Of a stretch of DNA of 34,776 bases, positions 6,782 to 15,029 are shown piece by piece; within the stretch, counting starts at the first letter, position 1, and the number at the start of each line of letters is the position of its first letter. The DNA is from JAFLCM01 sp964510955 (GTDB taxonomy: Bacteria > Planctomycetota > Phycisphaerae > Phycisphaerales > UBA1924): contig CAZEDW010000040.1 in the NCBI GenBank assembly GCA_964510955.1, forward strand, positions 1 through 34,776, written 5' to 3'. The notes under the pieces were generated by a model. It was not told where the DNA came from. It made no database searches and saw only the letters and a list, made by a program, of their open reading frames with translations. The position numbers and the translations under genes are program-made.

Positions 6782-8140
6782 ATGGCCAAGGACACGGCTG
6801 AACGCACGACCGGAGACGAGCCGCCATCGCTGGCGGACGTGGCCGGCATGACCGACCCGGCCGCCGGCTCCCAGGGCACGGAGGCCCGGGGGGCGGGGGC
6901 GGCTCCGGGGGCGGGGGTGGGGGCGGGCAAGGACAAGGGCTCGGGCACGCCCGGCAGCAAGCGCGTGGCCGGCGGCAACCTCGACCGCGCCGCCTACGAG
7001 AAGGTCACCGGCAAGAAGCCGCCGGTGGTCGCGCGTGAGAACACAGCCCAGGCGCCGCCCGACCCCAAGGGGGCCGAGGCGGGCAAGAAGGGCAAGGGCG
7101 AGGAGAAGCCCGGCGCCAAGAAGCCGGCCGCGTCGCCGCCCCCACCCCCGCCCCCCGGGCCGGTGGATCGCGACGGCCATGACGATGAGCCCGCCGGCGA
7201 GGACCTCCAGGACGAGGGCGGTGAGAGCGAGGCCCAAGAGGCCAAGCCCGCCAGGCTCGAGCTGGGGAGCACGCCGCAGGAGCGGGCCCGGACCATCAAC
7301 GCGATCCGGCACCTGCGGCTCGACGGGTGGACCGACGACGACATCAACGCCTCGGACCGTGACCGGCTGATCCGGCTGGGCGAGGCGGCGCAGGAGCGCC
7401 ACCAGGAGTTCCACCGCCAGCGCCAGCGGGCGCGGCAGGCGGAAGAGACCAGGCGGCACGCGGCCCGCAACGGGCACGGCAATGGCAACGGCGCGGACCG
7501 CCACCGCGGTCGCGCCGACCGGACGGACGGGGCAGAGGGCGACGGAGAGAACGGGGCGACCGGCGACCGTCACGGTGACGGCCAGGACCCCTTGGACGAG
7601 CTGCTGGACGAAGGGCGGCGCGACGACCGCGCGGCGGACCGACGGGACGACCAGGACCGGAGCCGGCGTGAAGACGCCGACCGGCCCCGGGCGATCCCCG
7701 AGGGCCGCAAGCGGGACGTGGCGTACGTGTTCGGCCGCACGCTCACGCAGTTGGAAGCGGAGTACCCACAGCTTGCGGACTCGCGCGAACGGCAGAAGGT
7801 CGTGGCTCAGGTGTGCGAGCTCGACCCGGACCGCACCATCGCCTTCGAGGGTGGTCTGGGTGAGATCGAGCAGCTGGTGCGCGACGCCGCCGTGGTTGTG
7901 CTCGGGAAACCCAAGGACCTTGCAAAGGCCCGGGCCGAGCGCGACGCCGAGGACCGCAGGCTCTCCGAGGGGACGCCGTCGTACCCCGACAGCAACTCAG
8001 GGGGCCCGCCGATCAAGGTCAGCGACGACGACGTGGACCGCGTCACGTTCGATGTTCACAAGGCGATGCCCCAGGCGTCGCTCCAGGAGCAGCGTGCCGA
8101 GATCCAGCGACGGCTGAGGGCCAGGGCCGGCAAGCGGTAA
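6782..8140 (+). CDS. Capsid scaffolding protein
   Basis: 452 residues. The N-terminal two thirds is low-complexity, rich in Gly, Ala, Pro and charged residues (AGAGAAPGAGVGAGKDKG, PPPPPPPGP, and runs of Asp and Arg near 240-310). The C-terminal part is helical and charged (RTLTQLEAEYPQLADSRERQ at about 322-341, ending EIQRRLRARAGKR). This composition, the extended basic C-terminus and the position directly before the major capsid gene fit a scaffold that binds coat protein and leaves the procapsid. The ATG at 6782 has GAGGA about 10 bases upstream. Sequence conservation is weak, so the call rests on context. Confidence 0.7.
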   Translation: MAKDTAERTTGDEPPSLADVAGMTDPAAGSQGTEARGAGAAPGAGVGAGKDKGSGTPGSKRVAGGNLDRAAYEKVTGKKPPVVARENTAQAPPDPKGAEAGKKGKGEEKPGAKKPAASPPPPPPPGPVDRDGHDDEPAGEDLQDEGGESEAQEAKPARLELGSTPQERARTINAIRHLRLDGWTDDDINASDRDRLIRLGEAAQERHQEFHRQRQRARQAEETRRHAARNGHGNGNGADRHRGRADRTDGAEGDGENGATGDRHGDGQDPLDELLDEGRRDDRAADRRDDQDRSRREDADRPRAIPEGRKRDVAYVFGRTLTQLEAEYPQLADSRERQKVVAQVCELDPDRTIAFEGGLGEIEQLVRDAAVVVLGKPKDLAKARAERDAEDRRLSEGTPSYPDSNSGGPPIKVSDDDVDRVTFDVHKAMPQASLQEQRAEIQRRLRARAGKR

Positions 8141-8164
8141 CCGGCGTTCACGCGCGCTGGACCC

Positions 8165-8182
8165 GGGCGTCAGGAGACGCCC
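8165..8182 (+). promoter_or_regulatory. Hairpin displaying the capsid gene Shine-Dalgarno
   Basis: GGGCGTC (8165-8171), loop AGGA (8172-8175) and GACGCCC (8176-8182) form a perfect 7-bp stem whose last base touches the ATG at 8183. The Shine-Dalgarno AGGAG lies in and just beyond the loop. The structure could present or mask the ribosome site of the most abundant virion protein. Confidence 0.6.
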
Positions 8183-9301
8183 ATGTCATCCCTTTCTGGA
8201 TACGCCAACTGGGTGGCCGCCACCCGCGAGGCCCGGCTGCACGGGCCGGGCGAGATGATCAACGACGCGGCGCTGAACAACTTCTCGCTGGCCTGGTTCA
8301 TGCGCAACCGGCCGCAGAAGCAGGTGATCCGCGGCGGCAAGTGGATCGAGGGCCGCGTCAAGCTCAACGAGCTCGGCGGCTTCAGCGAGTACGAGGCGGG
8401 CTCGGTCCGCACCGTCACGCGCCGGCAGACCTACTACGCCGTCCAGTACCCCTGGCGGCTCTTCGAGAACCCCACCGACGTCACCGACGTCGAGCTGGAG
8501 ATGAACGAGGAGGCCGACGAGTTCAGCCGGTGGGTCAACTTCCGCGACCAGATGGACTCGGACCTCAAGGCCGAGCACATCCAGGGCATCGAGGACCGTC
8601 TGTGGGCCCGGCCCGACACCAGCCTCATGGAGTCGCTGTCGGTCAAGAAGGGCAAGATGTACTCGATCCCCGCGTGGTTCCCCGAGAACGGGATCGCGCC
8701 GATCGGGTTCACCACGCTCGCCCAGATCAACCCGACTACCTACGCCAACTGGCGCTCCCCCAAGGAGACCTACGACCACACCAACCTGGACGACGCGACC
8801 AACGGCCTCTTCGCGGCCTTCGACCGCATCGCGCCCAAGCTGGTCTACAGCACCTACCCCGGCGCCCAGCGTGAGTTCCAGCAGACCAGCTTCGACGACG
8901 TCGCCATCTTCACCAACCTCAACGGCAAGAACATCTACGAGGGCCTGCTGCGCCAGGCCAACGACAACCTGCGCCGCGACGGCACCGACCCGTTCCGCTC
9001 CTCGGCCTTCAACGGCCGCGAGGTGACCTGGGTCAACAAGCTGGACACGGCCCTGCTGGACCAGTCGGGCGGGGCGTACACCGACCAGGCGTACCCCACC
9101 GGCAAGCCGCGGTACTTCCTCGTGAACCGCATGCACACGTACATCGTGGTGCACAAGGACAAGTTCATGAAGCCGCGCGACCCGATCCTGGGCGGCGCGC
9201 TGCAGCCCGACGTGCTGACGTTCTGGCGGTACTCGTGGATGAACACCATCTGCGAGAGCCGCAAGCGCGGCGGCGGCATCATCTGCCCGGCCAACCCGTA
9301 A
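8183..9301 (+). CDS. Major capsid protein
   Basis: 372 residues, probably the coat subunit with the HK97-like fold. The call rests on size, on position after the scaffold, and on a soluble, evenly mixed sequence typical of the coat of podoviruses with large heads. Segments such as FSEYEAGSVRTVTRRQTYYA and VQYPWRLFENPTDVTDVELE fit the extended loop and spine helix, and TDQAYPTGKPRYFLVNRMHT the axial domain. No membrane or signal segments. The start has AGGAGA at 8172-8177. The next gene encodes a probable head accessory protein. Confidence 0.8.
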   Translation: MSSLSGYANWVAATREARLHGPGEMINDAALNNFSLAWFMRNRPQKQVIRGGKWIEGRVKLNELGGFSEYEAGSVRTVTRRQTYYAVQYPWRLFENPTDVTDVELEMNEEADEFSRWVNFRDQMDSDLKAEHIQGIEDRLWARPDTSLMESLSVKKGKMYSIPAWFPENGIAPIGFTTLAQINPTTYANWRSPKETYDHTNLDDATNGLFAAFDRIAPKLVYSTYPGAQREFQQTSFDDVAIFTNLNGKNIYEGLLRQANDNLRRDGTDPFRSSAFNGREVTWVNKLDTALLDQSGGAYTDQAYPTGKPRYFLVNRMHTYIVVHKDKFMKPRDPILGGALQPDVLTFWRYSWMNTICESRKRGGGIICPANP

Positions 9302-9317
9302 GCGAGTGAACCCCGAG

Positions 9318-9351
9318 GCCCCGGCCGCGCGGACCGCGGCACGGCCGGGGC
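9318..9351. terminator. GC-rich hairpin after the capsid gene
   Basis: GCCCCGGCCG (9318-9327) pairs perfectly with CGGCCGGGGC (9342-9351) across a 14-base loop, 17 bases after the capsid stop. There is no U tract, so it may instead stabilise or process the mRNA. Confidence 0.45.
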
Positions 9352-9381
9352 GGGACCAGCTCACCAGCGGCGAGAACCATC

Positions 9382-9918
9382 ATGAACAACTGCATTCAGA
9401 CCCGGGGTCCAGGCGATTTCCTCGGGAAGCTCCAGACCGACGTGTACAACCGGACGGGCGGCACGCTCACCAACGGCGAGCTCGTCGGGTTCAACCTCGT
9501 TGTGACTGCCGACGAGGTTGCCGGCTCCGTCATGGCCGGCGTGGACCCGGACGTCCAGAACACCGACGGTGCGAGTGATTACATCCTCGGCGGCGTCGCC
9601 GTGCCCACCGTGGCCAACATGCGGTACATCGTCGGCGTCGTGGACGATCCGCGAGGGTCGTTCGCGGACAACACCGTGGGGCGGATCACGCTCCGCGGCA
9701 TCGTGCTCGTCAAGACCACCGACGCCAATAAGGGCGAGTTTGTGACCGGCGGGGTCGGCAAGACCTCCATCCCGCTCACCAAGGCGGAGGTGATCGCCCT
9801 CACCACTGAACCGGTCAAGCTCCTGGGTTACCACATGCAGCCCGTCACCGGAACCGGGACTGGCCTGTGCATCTTCGACGGCATCAACGGGTTCAGCCTC
9901 GTTGGCGGCGACACGTAA
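9382..9918 (+). CDS. Probable head decoration or accessory protein
   Basis: 178 residues, beta-rich by eye, with repeated Gly/Val/Thr segments (NRTGGTLTNGELVGFNLVVT, GGVAVPTVANMRYIVGVVDD). Directly after the major capsid gene such a protein is often a decoration protein, head fibre base or stabiliser. I recognise no named family. The C-terminus ICIFDG-type segment and lack of coiled coil argue against a second scaffold. The start at 9382 has only a weak AGCGGCGAG upstream. Confidence 0.6.
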   Translation: MNNCIQTRGPGDFLGKLQTDVYNRTGGTLTNGELVGFNLVVTADEVAGSVMAGVDPDVQNTDGASDYILGGVAVPTVANMRYIVGVVDDPRGSFADNTVGRITLRGIVLVKTTDANKGEFVTGGVGKTSIPLTKAEVIALTTEPVKLLGYHMQPVTGTGTGLCIFDGINGFSLVGGDT

Positions 9919-9942
9919 GCACCCAACAACTTCACCACCCTC

Positions 9943-9962
9943 GGCGCTCTTCGCTGAGCGCC
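9943..9962. terminator. Hairpin before the adaptor gene
   Basis: GGCGCTC (9943-9949) pairs with GAGCGCC (9956-9962) across TTCGCT, followed by GGGGGTTTG. The G run at 9964-9968 could also serve as the ribosome site of the next gene. It may be a weak terminator or mRNA stability element. Confidence 0.4.
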
Positions 9963-9975
9963 CGGGGGTTTGCCC

Positions 9976-10728
9976 ATGATGACCCTGCAGCAACACCTCG
10001 ACCTGCTGGCGCACGCCCTGGGGGACACGCCCGACTCGCGCCACTCGCTGCTGGAGACGCTCAACCGCGCCGGCAAGCGGGTGTACGCCGCGCACCAGTG
10101 GCCGTGGAGGATCCGCGGCCCGGTGCTCGTGCCCCTGGTGGAGAACCAGCCGTACATCGAGCTGCCCGTCAACTTCAAGGCGCACCGGAGCTGGTACATC
10201 GACAACGCCGCCGCCCAGGCGGCCCCCAGCACGATCCGCGTGACCACGGCGGAGCAGATCGCCAAGCTCCGCGAGCAGCAGGGTGTGACCTCCAGCGCCT
10301 GCTGGCACATCGCCCCGGGCCCCTGGAGCGGCCAGCCCGACGGGCCCGCGGACCAGCCGCCCCGGCCGCGCTGGCTGGTGTGGCCGACGCCCGGGGCCGA
10401 CGCGCCCAACCTCTCGCTGATCTACGTCGCCGGCTGGACCGACCTGCGCTCGGGCGACACGGCCGCGGTGCCCGACGTGCCCGCCGACTGCGAGACGCTG
10501 CTGATCTACGCGGCGCGGGCCGAGGCCAAGGTGATCGAGAACGAGTCGCTGGTGCAGCCGGACATCGCCCTGTACGAGGGCAGGTTCCGCGAGGAGCTGG
10601 CCCGGCTGATCGGCGAGTACGGCATCGACGACGCGGCGCCCGAGCGGATAACCGGCGGGCCGGCGTCAGCCTGCATGAGCGACGAGGCCCTGGACCCGGT
10701 GCGGTTCACCCCCGTCGTCTTCGAGTGA
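9976..10728 (+). CDS. Head-tail adaptor (tail tubular protein A / gp4-like)
   Basis: 250 residues. TLNRAGKRVYAAHQWPWR (about 34-51) matches the helical opening I know from podovirus adaptors, in which a helix with an aromatic W-x-W turn packs against the portal. The C-terminal half (ETLLIYAARAEAKVIENESL) is helical, as in the T7 gp11 / P22 gp4 class. The protein would form the ring under the portal. The ATG at 9976 is preferred over TTG 9970; ATG 9979 is also possible. G-rich sequence at 9964-9968 is the likely ribosome site. Confidence 0.7.
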   Translation: MMTLQQHLDLLAHALGDTPDSRHSLLETLNRAGKRVYAAHQWPWRIRGPVLVPLVENQPYIELPVNFKAHRSWYIDNAAAQAAPSTIRVTTAEQIAKLREQQGVTSSACWHIAPGPWSGQPDGPADQPPRPRWLVWPTPGADAPNLSLIYVAGWTDLRSGDTAAVPDVPADCETLLIYAARAEAKVIENESLVQPDIALYEGRFREELARLIGEYGIDDAAPERITGGPASACMSDEALDPVRFTPVVFE

Positions 10729-10786
10729 ACCACACGCCGGCGACCGGGTCCGGCACGAACACACCCGGCACGAAAGGACGCGACCC

Positions 10787-11551
10787 ATGCCCAGCCCCAC
10801 CGCGACCAAGGCCCTCATCTCCAAGTTCCTCTGGATGCTGTCGACGGCCATCGACACGTCCAAGCGGTTCAAGTACTTCAACAACTTCCCGCTCCCGCCC
10901 GCCGCATCGACCGCCCTCACGACCGACACCCAGTTCCTCACCGACGGAACGGGCACCGAGGTGGTGGCCATGTCGCTCCGTGGCGGCGTGAACCTCAAGA
11001 CCCAGGCGACCACGCCGGCGACCGGTGACTACGTAGCCCTGGTCCCTACCACCACCTGCCTGGTGAACAAGTGCCTGGGCAGCGCCCGATCACCGACGTG
11101 GCGCGCCCGCGTGTGCCTCAGCCAGATCACCCTGCAGGCGTTCAGCTGCGGCATGATCCAGACCGCCAACGCCCGCCTGAGCCCCGATCCCACCGTGGAG
11201 ACCGCCGACGGCGTGCGATTCATCCACGACCCGACCAACGCCTACTCGTCGGGCAAGAACACGGCCAACTGGTTGATCTGCACGACCGTCAACAGCGTGG
11301 AGACGTGGTACGACACGGGCATGCTCGCCGTGGCCGCCACCGACGTGGAGTTCGCCATCCGCGTTGACGACCAGCGTATCCCCCACTACCTGATCAACGG
11401 CCTGGAGGTGTACGCCGGCCCCCAGCTGCAGGACGCCAAGCTTTTCATTCCCCAGGCGGTGGTCAAGGTCATCGACGCCGGCACGCCGGTTCAGCACGAC
11501 TTCGATATCCGCTTCGTCGAGGTGACGGCGATCTACCACGCCACGCTCTGA
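10787..11551 (+). CDS. Virion protein, paralogue of the next large ORF
   Basis: 254 residues, beta-rich. The segment IRVDDQRIPHYLINGLEV (191-208) followed by GPQL (211-214) matches IRISNQRRPVFLIDGQEV and GPAL in the following gene. The two are therefore probably diverged tandem duplicates. The layout (an aromatic-containing middle, then a beta hairpin with N/DG turns) recalls concanavalin-like folds of phage fibres and head decorations, but that is a guess. Its position between adaptor and hub genes supports a structural role. AAAGGA about 10 bases upstream supports the ATG at 10787. Confidence 0.65.
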   Translation: MPSPTATKALISKFLWMLSTAIDTSKRFKYFNNFPLPPAASTALTTDTQFLTDGTGTEVVAMSLRGGVNLKTQATTPATGDYVALVPTTTCLVNKCLGSARSPTWRARVCLSQITLQAFSCGMIQTANARLSPDPTVETADGVRFIHDPTNAYSSGKNTANWLICTTVNSVETWYDTGMLAVAATDVEFAIRVDDQRIPHYLINGLEVYAGPQLQDAKLFIPQAVVKVIDAGTPVQHDFDIRFVEVTAIYHATL

Positions 11552-11582
11552 GCTCCGGCGGCGGACTTGTTCTTGGTCAGGG

Positions 11583-11618
11583 GCCCGGGCGGACATCGGA
11601 GCGCCGCCCGGGCTCTTT
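11583..11618 (+). terminator. Rho-independent-like terminator
   Basis: GCCCGGGCGG (11583-11592) pairs with CCGCCCGGGC (11604-11613) over an 11-base loop and is followed by TCTTT. It sits 31 bases after the stop of the upstream virion gene and 20 bases before the next start, so it may attenuate rather than stop the late transcript. Confidence 0.6.
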
Positions 11619-11638
11619 GAGATTCGCGGAGATCGACC

Positions 11639-12418
11639 ATGCCGACCTTCATCGACGACACCGGGTCCGAGTCGCTGGGGCTCTCCTCACGCGTCGGGGC
11701 CGTGGCCCAGCGCTGGGGCCTGGCCACCGGGTTCGATCGGCAGGTGTGCCTGGCCGCCACCTGCGACCCGTCGGCGTTCAGCTCGCAGGCGGTGATCCGC
11801 GCCTACACGCGGGCCAGCAAGGAGTGGCAGCTCGCCGGCACCAACGCGGCCGACGCGAGCTCGACGCAGCTCACCACCGGCGGCATCCAGCTCACGACCG
11901 GGGCCACCTCGGGCGACCAGATGATCGTCTCGCCCCTGGTGATCAACTCGGTGCAGCAGTCGCCCTGGGGCTGGGTTGACTGGACGCCCGACCGGATGCC
12001 GAGCCTGGACGTCTCGGTGGCGTTCAGCTCGTCGGTGGCGAGCGTGCGGGCCATCTTCGGGTTCAAGCTCACGACCGCGCTGGACTACTCGACCGACGCG
12101 GACCACTGCCTGTTCGTGCTCGACACGGCCCTGGCGAGTAACTGGCGGCTGCACAGCCGGGTGGCGACGGTGGACGAGAACCGCGACGCCGTCAGCGCGG
12201 TGGCCAAGAGCGTGCCGCAGACGCTCACGCGGTACGACCTGTCGATCCGGATCAGCAACCAGCGGCGTCCGGTGTTCCTGATCGACGGTCAGGAGGTGGG
12301 CACGGGACCGGCCCTGACGGCGGCGGCGGCGTTCAAGCCGGTGCTGGCGGTGCAGACGTTGACGAGCGGCGCCCGCGACATGCAGCTTCTCAAGGCGGCG
12401 TGCGCCCTGAATATCTGA
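11639..12418 (+). CDS. Virion protein, second paralogue
   Basis: 259 residues. Residues 203-224 (IRISNQRRPVFLIDGQEV...) align with the previous virion gene, identifying a tandem pair. The middle, with WGWVDWTPDRMPSLDVSVAF and FGFKLTTALDYSTDADHC, has the alternating pattern of a beta sandwich. I infer a structural or carbohydrate-contacting role on the virion; no catalytic motif is visible. The ATG follows GGAG at about 11627. It stops with TGA at 12416-12418, which is also part of the GAGGAGG ribosome site of the next gene. Confidence 0.65.
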   Translation: MPTFIDDTGSESLGLSSRVGAVAQRWGLATGFDRQVCLAATCDPSAFSSQAVIRAYTRASKEWQLAGTNAADASSTQLTTGGIQLTTGATSGDQMIVSPLVINSVQQSPWGWVDWTPDRMPSLDVSVAFSSSVASVRAIFGFKLTTALDYSTDADHCLFVLDTALASNWRLHSRVATVDENRDAVSAVAKSVPQTLTRYDLSIRISNQRRPVFLIDGQEVGTGPALTAAAAFKPVLAVQTLTSGARDMQLLKAACALNI

Positions 12419-12429
12419 GGAGGCCGACC

Positions 12430-12681
12430 GTGGCGAAGTTCCGAAAGAAGCCCGTGGTGATCGACGCAGTTCGCTACGTCGGCGACAACTTCAATGAGGT
12501 TCGGTGGTTCGTCGGCAACGGCGTGCCATTGCACCAGGTCGGCGACAGCAAGCTTGGAATCCAAACACTCGAAGGAGTCGCGTATGCCAGCCCGGGAGAC
12601 TGGATCATCCGGGGCGTCAAAGGCGAGTTCTACCCCTGCAAACCCGACATCTTCGAGGCGACGTACGAGCCCGCCGACTGA
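12430..12681 (+). CDS. Small conserved phage protein (GDWIIRGVKGEFYPCKPDIF family)
   Basis: 83 residues from a GTG start. The N-terminal VAKFRKKPVVIDAVRY and C-terminal GDWIIRGVKGEFYPCKPDIF, followed by EATYEP, are the conserved ends of a small protein found in many unrelated tailed phages; its function is unknown to me. The start is fixed by GAGGAGG at 12417-12423, six bases before GTG 12430. The ATG at 12400 would overlap the preceding gene. Between two structural genes, it is an inserted accessory gene rather than an obvious virion part. Confidence 0.8.
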   Translation: MAKFRKKPVVIDAVRYVGDNFNEVRWFVGNGVPLHQVGDSKLGIQTLEGVAYASPGDWIIRGVKGEFYPCKPDIFEATYEPAD

Positions 12682-12683
12682 TC

Positions 12684-14354
12684 ATGCCCGCCGCCCCCGC
12701 GCCAACCACCGTGGAGTTCCGGTTCCCCTACAAGGGGCAGGATTCCACCGCGCCCCGCGACCGCATCATCGTCGCCCAGGCCGTCGAGCTGCTCAACATG
12801 CGGCGCCTGCAGACGCCCTACGGCTCGCTCTCGTTCGATCAGTCCACCGCCCAGGCCGCCGGCGGCGTCCGCCCCGGCCTGGCACGGTGGTTCCCCAACA
12901 GCACCAGCGGCATCAACGACGCCGACACCGGCGCCGTCACGTTCATGGCCACCTGCCGCGGCCTGGACGGCACCAACTACCTGATCTACGCCAAGGGCAC
13001 CGGGAGCGGGACCCAGTTCTACAAGCAGACGATCGGGCAGGGGAACACCAGGAGCACGATCGGCTCGACCACGGCCCTGAGCCCCGTCGGCGGCGTGGTC
13101 TCGTGGGCCGAGCGGTCCGGCAAGCTCTACCTGGTCGGGCGCAACAGCGGGACGTACTACGCCTGCATCGTGGACCCGCAGGCGGGCACCGTGACCGACT
13201 GGCCCGAGGCCCGCGGGGCCGCCACCTACAAGCCATGGGGCAGCACCGGCGCCACCGCCGTGGCCGAGTACCGCAACTCGCTGGTGATCGCCTGCGACAC
13301 CGCCGCGGGCGTGTACTTCTCGGAGGTGGGCAACGTCGGCAACTTCCAGCCGGGGCTGAACCCCACGTCGCCGGTGGCGCTCAACGCGACGGCCACCGCC
13401 GGGCAGGTGGGCGACCGGGTCATGCACCTGGTCTCCGTCGGCGATGACCTGCTCCTGATCCTCTGCGAGAACAGCGTGTGGCGGATCACGAGCGACCCCC
13501 GCCAGGGCGGCGTGCTGCGCCGCGTGCCCACCGAGACCGGCGTGGCGACGGTCCTGGGCTCGCAGGGGACCTACGGCGTCGAGTACTGCTTCGACGGGCA
13601 GGGGCGGCTGTGGTTCCTGGGCACCGGCGGCAACAGCCTGTGGGTGATGGAGCCCGCCGGCGTGCCGGTGCGGATGGACAGGGACCGCATCCGACCGTAC
13701 CTGCAGGACCGCTCCAGCGTGACCGGCCACCGCCTGGCGTACGACCCCGGCAGCGACACGGTCCGCCTGTACTTCTACGGGATCATCAACGGCAACCACG
13801 CGCTGGTGTACGACATCCGGAGCGACACGCTCGCCCCCGACCGCTTCGCCCAGGCCGACAGCGTCGGCGCCCAGTACTGCCTGAGCCTGCGGAACTACAA
13901 GCGGGCCGACCAGGCGGGCCCCTTGGTGGCCGTCCAGGGCAAGGTGTACTACGAGAACCGCGACCGGGCGTACGACGAGTACGTGACCGGCGGGGGCGTG
14001 GCGAGCCAGCAGGCGGTCGTGAGCCGGGTGCGGTTCGCCCCGTTCGAGATGGACGCCGGCGAGGTCACGAGCATGGCGCACGAGCTCACCGGCGTGGGCC
14101 AGAAGGACACCACGGCCGTGACCTGGTACTGGCTGACGGCGGCGAGCGCCGAGGAGGTCGTGAAGCTCGACACCTCGGCGGCGGACCGATCGGGGACGTT
14201 CTTCAGCTCCGCCGGGGGGCGCGACCGCGCCGTGAGCCTGCGGGCGACCGGCGGGGCGCACCAGCTCGTGATCGAGGCGACGGCCAACCCCAACCGGATG
14301 CGCCTGCAGAGCTTCCGCGCCACCTTCACGCCCGTCAGCCGGAGGCGCGTGTAA
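12684..14354 (+). CDS. Tail hub / nozzle protein (tail tubular protein B or P22 gp10-like)
   Basis: 556 residues. Repeated beta-propeller-like blades are visible: GTNYLIYAKGTGSGTQFYKQ, VSWAERSGKLYLVGRNSGTY, AVAEYRNSLVIACDTAAGVY, MHLVSVGDDLLLILCENSVW and YCFDGQGRLWFLGTGGNSLW. The pattern of a site-marker phrase near YFSEVGNVGNFQPG, then ENSVWRIT, resembles P22 gp10/T7 gp12 nozzle proteins, which hold packaged DNA and form the tail tube. The ATG at 12684 directly follows the preceding stop. The stop overlaps the next start (TAATG). Confidence 0.7.
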   Translation: MPAAPAPTTVEFRFPYKGQDSTAPRDRIIVAQAVELLNMRRLQTPYGSLSFDQSTAQAAGGVRPGLARWFPNSTSGINDADTGAVTFMATCRGLDGTNYLIYAKGTGSGTQFYKQTIGQGNTRSTIGSTTALSPVGGVVSWAERSGKLYLVGRNSGTYYACIVDPQAGTVTDWPEARGAATYKPWGSTGATAVAEYRNSLVIACDTAAGVYFSEVGNVGNFQPGLNPTSPVALNATATAGQVGDRVMHLVSVGDDLLLILCENSVWRITSDPRQGGVLRRVPTETGVATVLGSQGTYGVEYCFDGQGRLWFLGTGGNSLWVMEPAGVPVRMDRDRIRPYLQDRSSVTGHRLAYDPGSDTVRLYFYGIINGNHALVYDIRSDTLAPDRFAQADSVGAQYCLSLRNYKRADQAGPLVAVQGKVYYENRDRAYDEYVTGGGVASQQAVVSRVRFAPFEMDAGEVTSMAHELTGVGQKDTTAVTWYWLTAASAEEVVKLDTSAADRSGTFFSSAGGRDRAVSLRATGGAHQLVIEATANPNRMRLQSFRATFTPVSRRRV

Positions 14355-15019
14355 TGGCGACCGTCAACAACGAAGCCCGGATCAACCCCAGCGTCGGCTC
14401 GATCGAGGACGCCCGCGACGCGCTCGCCAAGATCGGGGCGCAGGGGATCCCAATTGGGCTGGGCCTGTATTTCGACACGACGTACAAGGTGACGGCCGTC
14501 GACTTCGGCACGGTATCGGGGACCGTTGCCGACGGCGGGGCGCTGACCAGCCTGCAGGGCGACATCACCAAGTACAACCAGATCCTGTGGTCGCTGGTGG
14601 GAGCGCCCCAACAGGCGATGCAGATCATCGACGCGGCCACCAACGGCGGCGTCCTCTACCACCTGGTCGGGCCCGCGGGCACGTTCAGCGCGCCGCAGGC
14701 CGGCAGCGTGATCGCGCTGCGGAACAACGTGGCCGCCGTGAGCAACCAGCAGGGGCAGACCTACGTCGACAACTACGCATCGCTCTGGGCGACGCACACC
14801 CAGGTCGAGAAGGTGTCGGGCACGTTCTACGCCGTCACCCCCGACCGCCAGCTCGCCTTCCAGCACGTCGTGGGCTCGCTCTCGACGAAGAAGTGGGAGC
14901 AGGCCCCCAGCTCGTACGACCAGGAGTGGGCCACCAACCTCGTGGCGCAGCTGCTCGACGTGTGCCAGACCCTCGCCGTCCTGATCCGCGACGCCAAGGC
15001 CAAGACCCTGATCCAGTAG
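14354..15019 (+). CDS. Virion protein of unknown role
   Basis: 221 residues. N-terminal NPSVGSIEDARDALAKIGAQ looks like a short helix; the middle has a Gly/Val/Ala-rich segment (GTVSGTVADGGALTSLQGDI), and the C-terminal third is helical (NLVAQLLDVCQTLAVLIRDA). It starts in a TAATG overlap with the hub gene, so tight co-expression and an assembly role near the tail hub are likely. I do not recognise a family. It ends with TAG, but the following gene is in another frame, so this TAG must be a true stop or of no consequence. Confidence 0.6.
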   Translation: MATVNNEARINPSVGSIEDARDALAKIGAQGIPIGLGLYFDTTYKVTAVDFGTVSGTVADGGALTSLQGDITKYNQILWSLVGAPQQAMQIIDAATNGGVLYHLVGPAGTFSAPQAGSVIALRNNVAAVSNQQGQTYVDNYASLWATHTQVEKVSGTFYAVTPDRQLAFQHVVGSLSTKKWEQAPSSYDQEWATNLVAQLLDVCQTLAVLIRDAKAKTLIQ

Positions 15020-15029
15020 GAGACCCGCC

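Noticed and set aside
957..15019. General recoding of TAG as a sense codon throughout the prophage
   Set aside because: The gene ending at 15019 uses TAG and is followed by a gene in another frame with its own ribosome site. The host M20 gene also ends in TAG, and no suppressor tRNA was seen in the window. Local readthrough in the terminase cassette remains possible.
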